Source of the DNA: Bolinopsis microptera
Taxonomy: Eukaryota; Ctenophora; Tentaculata; Lobata; Bolinopsidae
Direction of reading: 5' to 3'
DNA: 60,000 nucleotides
Assembly: GCF_026151205.1 (NCBI RefSeq)
Contig: NC_087080.1
Span: 6,492,797-6,552,796 of the forward strand
Translations under genes and position numbers: made by a program
In this document: one piece after another, positions 55,271-60,000 of the stretch
Numbering within the stretch: position 1 is the stretch's first letter
Layout of the letters: the number at the start of each line of letters is the position of its first letter
The notes under the pieces: generated by a model
Database searches by the model: none
Told to the model about the DNA's origin: nothing
What the model saw: only the letters and a program-made list of their open reading frames with translations

Positions 55271-57554
55271 CTAAAAATCGTATTCAAAGTCATAATAACT
55301 CTGATCAAAATCGTGTATCCTAACATAACCATCCTCAGCACCACTGGAGTACTGTTTACCGTTAGGATGAAAAGCAAGTGTGTTAATTGGACCGAAATGT
55401 CCCTTTACCCGTCCTATCTCCTCCTCGAATATCAGATGGAAGAACCTGGCCTCGAATTTACCACTCTTTGTGTGAGAAGTTGTGACCTCCATGGCTTCCT
55501 GACCTCCACCCAGTAGGATGTGGTGTTTGATCGGGGAGATTGCAGCGCTGTTCACGGGTCGGTCTGTCTTGTACGACTTCAAGAACTGGAATGTTTTGGC
55601 GTCGAAAAGTTTGGCAGGTGGTGTCTTTGGAACCGGTGATGAGCATTGTTCTGTCCTTTGACAGTTGGAGATCCTTGATTAGAGCATCGTGTGAATGATC
55701 CACTCTCAGCCTTTCTCCTGCAATTAAATGTTTTATACTTCAGGCTTTGAAGAAATCTGGTCCTTATAACTAAGAAAAGACTAGACGTGAGTCGTGATTT
55801 TTATTTCTGTACTATGCTCAGCATAGTATCCTTCCTTACTTTAATTTTATGCTCAAAACATGGCTCCACAAAACTGTATTAAACGTCAATGAAAAAAGAG
55901 ATAATCTGTTTCTATACTGTACCTGTCTTCCAGTCATACTGGCAGATCTGTCCATTCTCATGACCAGTAATAATATAATCCTCAACAGTACCCCAGATCA
56001 TTCTGTTAACTTTAGAATCTTCAATCTGAATATCTTGGAATGGAGTGTTGGACTGGACCTGAAGAAAGTACATGTAGTAATAAGTTCTGCTGATTGAAAA
56101 TGTTAGGGTTAAACTAGACGAATTCTGGAAAGTTTGCGTGATATATGATTACAACCAAAAACATGTATGTGACAAGAATAATAGTCGTCGTTTACATTTT
56201 TGTTGCGATTCTAAGTACTCAGCTTGTCTAATATCTATTATCTATGTATACTTCACATGTGATAAGTAGCTATTATAGGTGTTATATGCAGGTTCCCCCA
56301 CCTGATATACAAGTGTATTCACTGAGTTCATTATAAGATATTCAAACTTCAAAACACCGAAGCCTTCAGGAGTAACGATTTGAGAATTGAGGAGTATTTG
56401 TGGAGCGAGTTAGTTGATAAACGGAAAATCAGCAGAATTTAAAAAGAGATTTTGGAAGATATTTGAAGAGAAGCTTTTCTGCTGTCCCCTTGACCGAAAA
56501 TTGGCGGTTTTGACTGAAATTTTTACCAGTGAGTATTGACCAATCAGTGAGGTCGGTGACAGTGACACAAGTCGTTATCAAAGTATTGGAACCAGTATAC
56601 TGGTATACAAGTAATCAGTTAAAACGCGTTTCGGTCAAAATTTGCCAGAAGATGAACATCATCATCAGTGATCAGAGTAAGGGATGTGTATCAATGCACA
56701 TGACCAGATATAGATCATCTCCCATTATTATGACAATCCTTATGCCCGTCCTATGGACTGATAGTCCTGCTTTGAAAATCAAAGTTTGTTTCGTTCATTT
56801 CTAAGGGTCCAGTTTTTTATCCGTATTATGATAAATTTTGTTTAAAAATTGTAACAAGAGTTAAAAGTTTTAAATCGTGAATGAAATTTGAATGAATTTT
56901 GAAAATGAACCTGAAACACCAAATCCTCATAAAATGGAGTACCTGTTCTTTATCTCTGATATCAAAGAATTTGACGAAGCAGGGCTGTCCCATAGCTTTA
57001 TCTGTGGTAAAGCACAAAATGTTGTCTGTAAGCGAGAAACCACAAGATCTCACAGGAGACTTAGCTTCAAGCTGGTGTAAAATTTTACCTGGAACAAATA
57101 AACGTATAACGAAGTCAGAAGTAATAGAAATTAGATAACCCGATCAAATGGATTGTATTATGTATACACTATACAAGCTTAAAACGAGTATTATTAATTC
57201 TGAATGCTCAAAATATTTCATTAACTGTTGATCAACTGTAACCACAGGAGCACCAAATAACCCAATTAAATAGATAATAAAAAGCCGAAATAATATACAC
57301 TTACCAGTCTCAGAATCCCAAACAATACAGGACTGATCAGCACTAGCTGATAACAGCTTGGTGGAGTCACTTGACACAGCCATGTCCCACACTGCACCAT
57401 TGTGACCATTATATGTTCCCAACCTCTCGCCGTTTATCGACCACCACACATTGGGGAGATTGTGCTTGGAAGCTGTGAAAAGTAAATCTCCATCCTTGTT
57501 GTAGAGAACCTTCGTTAGAGACCTCTCATGCGCTTGTAATAGAATTGGCTTCAT
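55271..57554 (-). CDS. EIF3I: eIF3i (TIF34/TRIP-1) WD40 subunit, 4 exons, one frameshift
   Basis: A beta-propeller subunit of translation initiation factor eIF3. Exons: 57554-57305, 57088-56943, 56058-55923, 55717-55271; phases agree. The start [12 protein letters not shown] and the end [19 protein letters not shown] match the family, and WD-type motifs recur ([46 protein letters not shown]). In exon 4 the frame shifts once: SKDTT continues as AKLFDAKT only if the base at about 55616 is skipped. With that base ignored the protein is 325 residues, the human length. A TAG|GTTATAG motif just before the ATG looks like an acceptor, so a 5' untranslated exon or a trans-splice site is possible. Confidence 0.93.
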
Positions 57555-58793
57555 CCTATAACCTAGAGAGTTTACAAGTGAATAGCTGACATTTGTCATT
57601 GAATTTTATTGAAATCTGGAGTAGTAAATAATGAACACAAATCATCCTATGCTAAGACTAAAAATTGTAAAAGAGCAGATAGGAAAAAATTATGGCTATT
57701 GACTTAAAAATTGAAGTATCAAATTGCTGAAATATTACTATAATCAGATTTCTTCGCGAATTATTATATGGTTTGATGTAAGGTAATTTAGTTAGTAAGT
57801 CACTAATTGTCTACCAACTTTTCCTTTAAATCACATAAATAATAATTTAGTATAAAATTAAAGAACTAAACAATTACTTCACTTCAAAGTACTAGAATAA
57901 ATGTTCATTTAGAACAAAATCAAGGCTAACTGAATGAAACACTTCAGAGGAAGGAAAACGCTGCAGTAACATGGGTCCCCCTCTTAGAAAGAGCTAATTG
58001 AAAGCGAATTTTCGAGTAATATGTAAAAAGCGTATTTTACATTTCATGAGCATATCTAATATCCATGAGTTTATTATCGGATATTCAAGTTTAACTATGT
58101 TTATTATGATATTATTATTCAATGTAATATGGCAATAAAATTTAAATTTTGTTTTACTTAAATTTTGTTATACTTAATACAATTGTATCCTGTTTTACTT
58201 GTGGATATCTGACCATGAACTCTTTCAATTTCGGGAGCTAAAAGTGTTCCTAAATCAGCTGAATAATGGAGGGTTGAATAAAGATGATCGCTCCCTTCCA
58301 AAAGATCTTGACTAAAGCAAGAGTACACTTTAAAGGTCCTACGTATACGTGCCATGTTTCTGGACATCCATCTTAGTGGTCAAGAAATCGAGAGAGAAGA
58401 AATGTCTGTGTTCTGCTTTTATAGAATCTCTCCTTTCTAGATTAGATTAGATTAGATTCTAAACTAATCTAAAAAGGAGAGATACTTGGACTCCAAACAA
58501 TTTTAAATTGCAGTAATCAAATCTAATTGCAGCGGCACACACTTACTATTACTATCATGATTGTACTATAGACAGAAAATCTTTCAAATCGATTTTGGGC
58601 GCTTTTTAACCATTGTTGTAATGTTTTTAGATACTAAATATCTAAATTTATAAAATTTTTTATCGGAATGAATTAATTGATATTTAATAATTTATTCGGT
58701 AGGTTTATCTGGTATTGATATTGATTATATTGATATTGTTATTATTGAACGAAGCTAACTCTAGACATAGTTAATACTACTTCTTTTAAGAAA
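57555..58793. other. upstream of eIF3i, no gene established
   Basis: A 69-codon minus-strand frame (58367-58158) starting MSRNMARIRRTFKVYSCFSQ has no recognised domain. A hairpin lies around TAGATTAGATTAGATTAGATT (about 58410-58490, arms ATCTCTCCTTTCTAGATTAG-like). The rest is AT-rich and featureless. Confidence 0.35.
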
Positions 58794-58977
58794 GGGACTT
58801 GGAGTATAAACGACCAAGTTTGCATAAATTTCTATCCACCCAAGAACTCAGGAGGCAAAGGTGGGTGCGTAAACTTTTGGTCTGCACTCTCCGATCCTGT
58901 ATCACCCTGGATTCTTCTCGACGTATCTTTGTAAAAGGTATATACCTTCTAGTCAATCTCTTGCTACTCCAAGTCCC
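58794..58977. mobile_element. 184-bp element with 13-bp inverted ends
   Basis: GGGACTTGGAGTA (58794-58806) and TACTCCAAGTCCC (58965-58977). No target duplication was clear. Probably a MITE. Confidence 0.5.
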
Positions 58978-59084
58978 CTAAGATATCTGATCTAAAGTTC
59001 GTGCTAGTTATATATACTAGCAGGAACCCGTATAATATAACCCTAAACGGTGTCAAGACTCAAAATACTAAAATAATTATTACC

Positions 59085-59330
59085 TATTTAATTGGCGTTT
59101 TTGACACCACTTGGGGGTCCAAATTTTCGGCTCTAAAATCATTATTCCTTGGCCAATTTTTTATTTTTTCATGCTGATTTGAAGGCCATTAAAGCATTTG
59201 ACCCAGCCAAAAAAGTTCCAGTTGTATATCTTTTACGGTTTTTGCGGAAAGTCGCGTTAAAGTTGATGCCGTGGTGTCAGTAAAATGGCACAGATATATA
59301 TATATCGTCTCGCTTTATATATAGTAAGAT
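59085..59330 (-). repeat. dispersed repeat, partner at 22376-22541
   Basis: Reverse-orientation copy with GCGTTTTTGACACCACTT, TATCTTTTACGGTTTTTGCG and ATCGTCTCGCTTTATATATA. About 70 bp longer in the middle than the other copy. Its (AT)n end is not interrupted by the 123-bp MITE. Confidence 0.75.
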
Positions 59331-59532
59331 ATGAAATATATTTTTGTCTGCTTTAATTGATACTAAATAAAATTGTTGTTTTCTTGAAATTGTTGTTTTC
59401 TTGATTCTATAATTTCCATCTCCATGATAACCTGGGTCACCCAGGCACTGCTTCATTCGAAGAAGACTGGAAGGTGGAAACCTGTTACTTTTACTTTACT
59501 TTATTTTACTAAAAGAAATATTTAACTGGTGT

Positions 59533-60000
59533 ATGAGCACAGGAAAATGGCTGTGGAAATCTTCCGATGTAACATTCTTGAGGAAAGAAGGAAAATCCAG
59601 CTACATGTTACCTGGTGCTTATAGACCGATTTCCATATCATCCTACTTTGGAAAGATTTGTGAAAGAGTGCTAGATAAAAGATTGAGACTCTTCCTGGAC
59701 ATTGAAGGAACTCTTGATGAAGATCAGGAAGGTTTTATTGGAGGGAGATCAACAACGCGATATCTTTTCAGAATGCTGGCTAACCTTGAGGAAGTTAAAC
59801 GACAGAAGCTGGCATGTATAGTGCTTTTCCTTGACTTCGAAAAGGCATTTGACAGTGTTCATCTTCCATCACTATGTGTCAAACTATCAACTCTCGGTAT
59901 TCAAGGAAATATTCTTAACGTGCTGAGAAGTTTCCTGTTCAACCGGACGATATGTCTAAAATTGAACAACTATAAAGGAGAAAAAAGAAAATGCACAATA
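59533..60000 (+). mobile_element. LINE reverse-transcriptase ORF, cut by window end
   Basis: Continuous plus-strand frame from about 59533 to the window edge. Motifs in order: GAYRPISISSYFGKICERVL (RT motif 1/2 region), DEDQEGFIGGRSTTRYLF and the palm motif A IVLFLDFEKAFDSVH. This order is diagnostic of the non-LTR retrotransposon RVT_1 domain. No stop or frameshift in the visible 156 codons, so the copy may be intact beyond the window. It is on the opposite strand to eIF3i. Confidence 0.9.

Overview
This is a window of animal nuclear DNA, AT-rich and standard genetic code. It holds intron-containing genes for conserved metazoan proteins (FHIP2/FAM160B, an SVOP/SLC22-type transporter, CSE1L/exportin-2, eIF3i), spliced at GT-AG (once GC-AG) sites, with eukaryotic tRNA-Asn genes and a very heavy load of transposable elements. 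Nothing fixes the species. An invertebrate is most likely, judging from the modest introns where transposons are absent, the divergence from vertebrate proteins, and the many foldback and MITE elements.

Layout: 1-1100 possible exons of an upstream plus-strand gene (weak). 2171-8749 FHIP2, plus strand, 14 exons joined in phase, with a LINE fragment in its first visible intron and three tRNA-Asn(GTT) genes in another intron. 8750-10076 intergenic, with a possible orphan exon and a near-perfect palindrome. 10077-21999 an MFS transporter on the minus strand whose two visible exons are separated by a 10.8-kb intron. About 10.3 kb of that intron is one foldback element (8-bp target duplication) split by a complete LTR retrotransposon (5-bp target duplication) that carries gag but no pol; a small MITE sits beside them. 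22000-36900 is a transposon-dominated stretch: several MITEs, dispersed repeats, a 2.7-kb hAT element with an 8-bp target duplication and a CGGBP1-like zinc-finger ORF, and a 2.9-kb element built around 1.7 kb of GGA-rich polypurine DNA.

36917-55013 is CSE1L on the minus strand, 19 coding exons giving 965 residues. Its intron between exons 9 and 10 is 11.7 kb and holds a TIR element, a second polypurine element with a smaller related element nested in it, a 2.3-kb tandem duplication, a plus-strand thrombospondin-type exon and a 727-bp palindromic MITE. 55271-57554 is eIF3i, minus strand, four exons, 257 bp upstream of the CSE1L start, with one apparent single-base frameshift. The window ends with a dispersed repeat and the 5' part of a LINE reverse-transcriptase ORF running off the edge.

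The host genes are housekeeping functions (nuclear export receptor recycling, translation initiation, endosome-dynein linkage, membrane transport) and do not form a pathway. The only hint of coupling is eIF3i and CSE1L, which are close, co-oriented and share a 10-bp motif with splice-acceptor character just before each start codon. The most unusual material is in the transposons: the polypurine element family with GGGGGTCCA ends and 6-bp target duplications, and the GC-rich foldback element.
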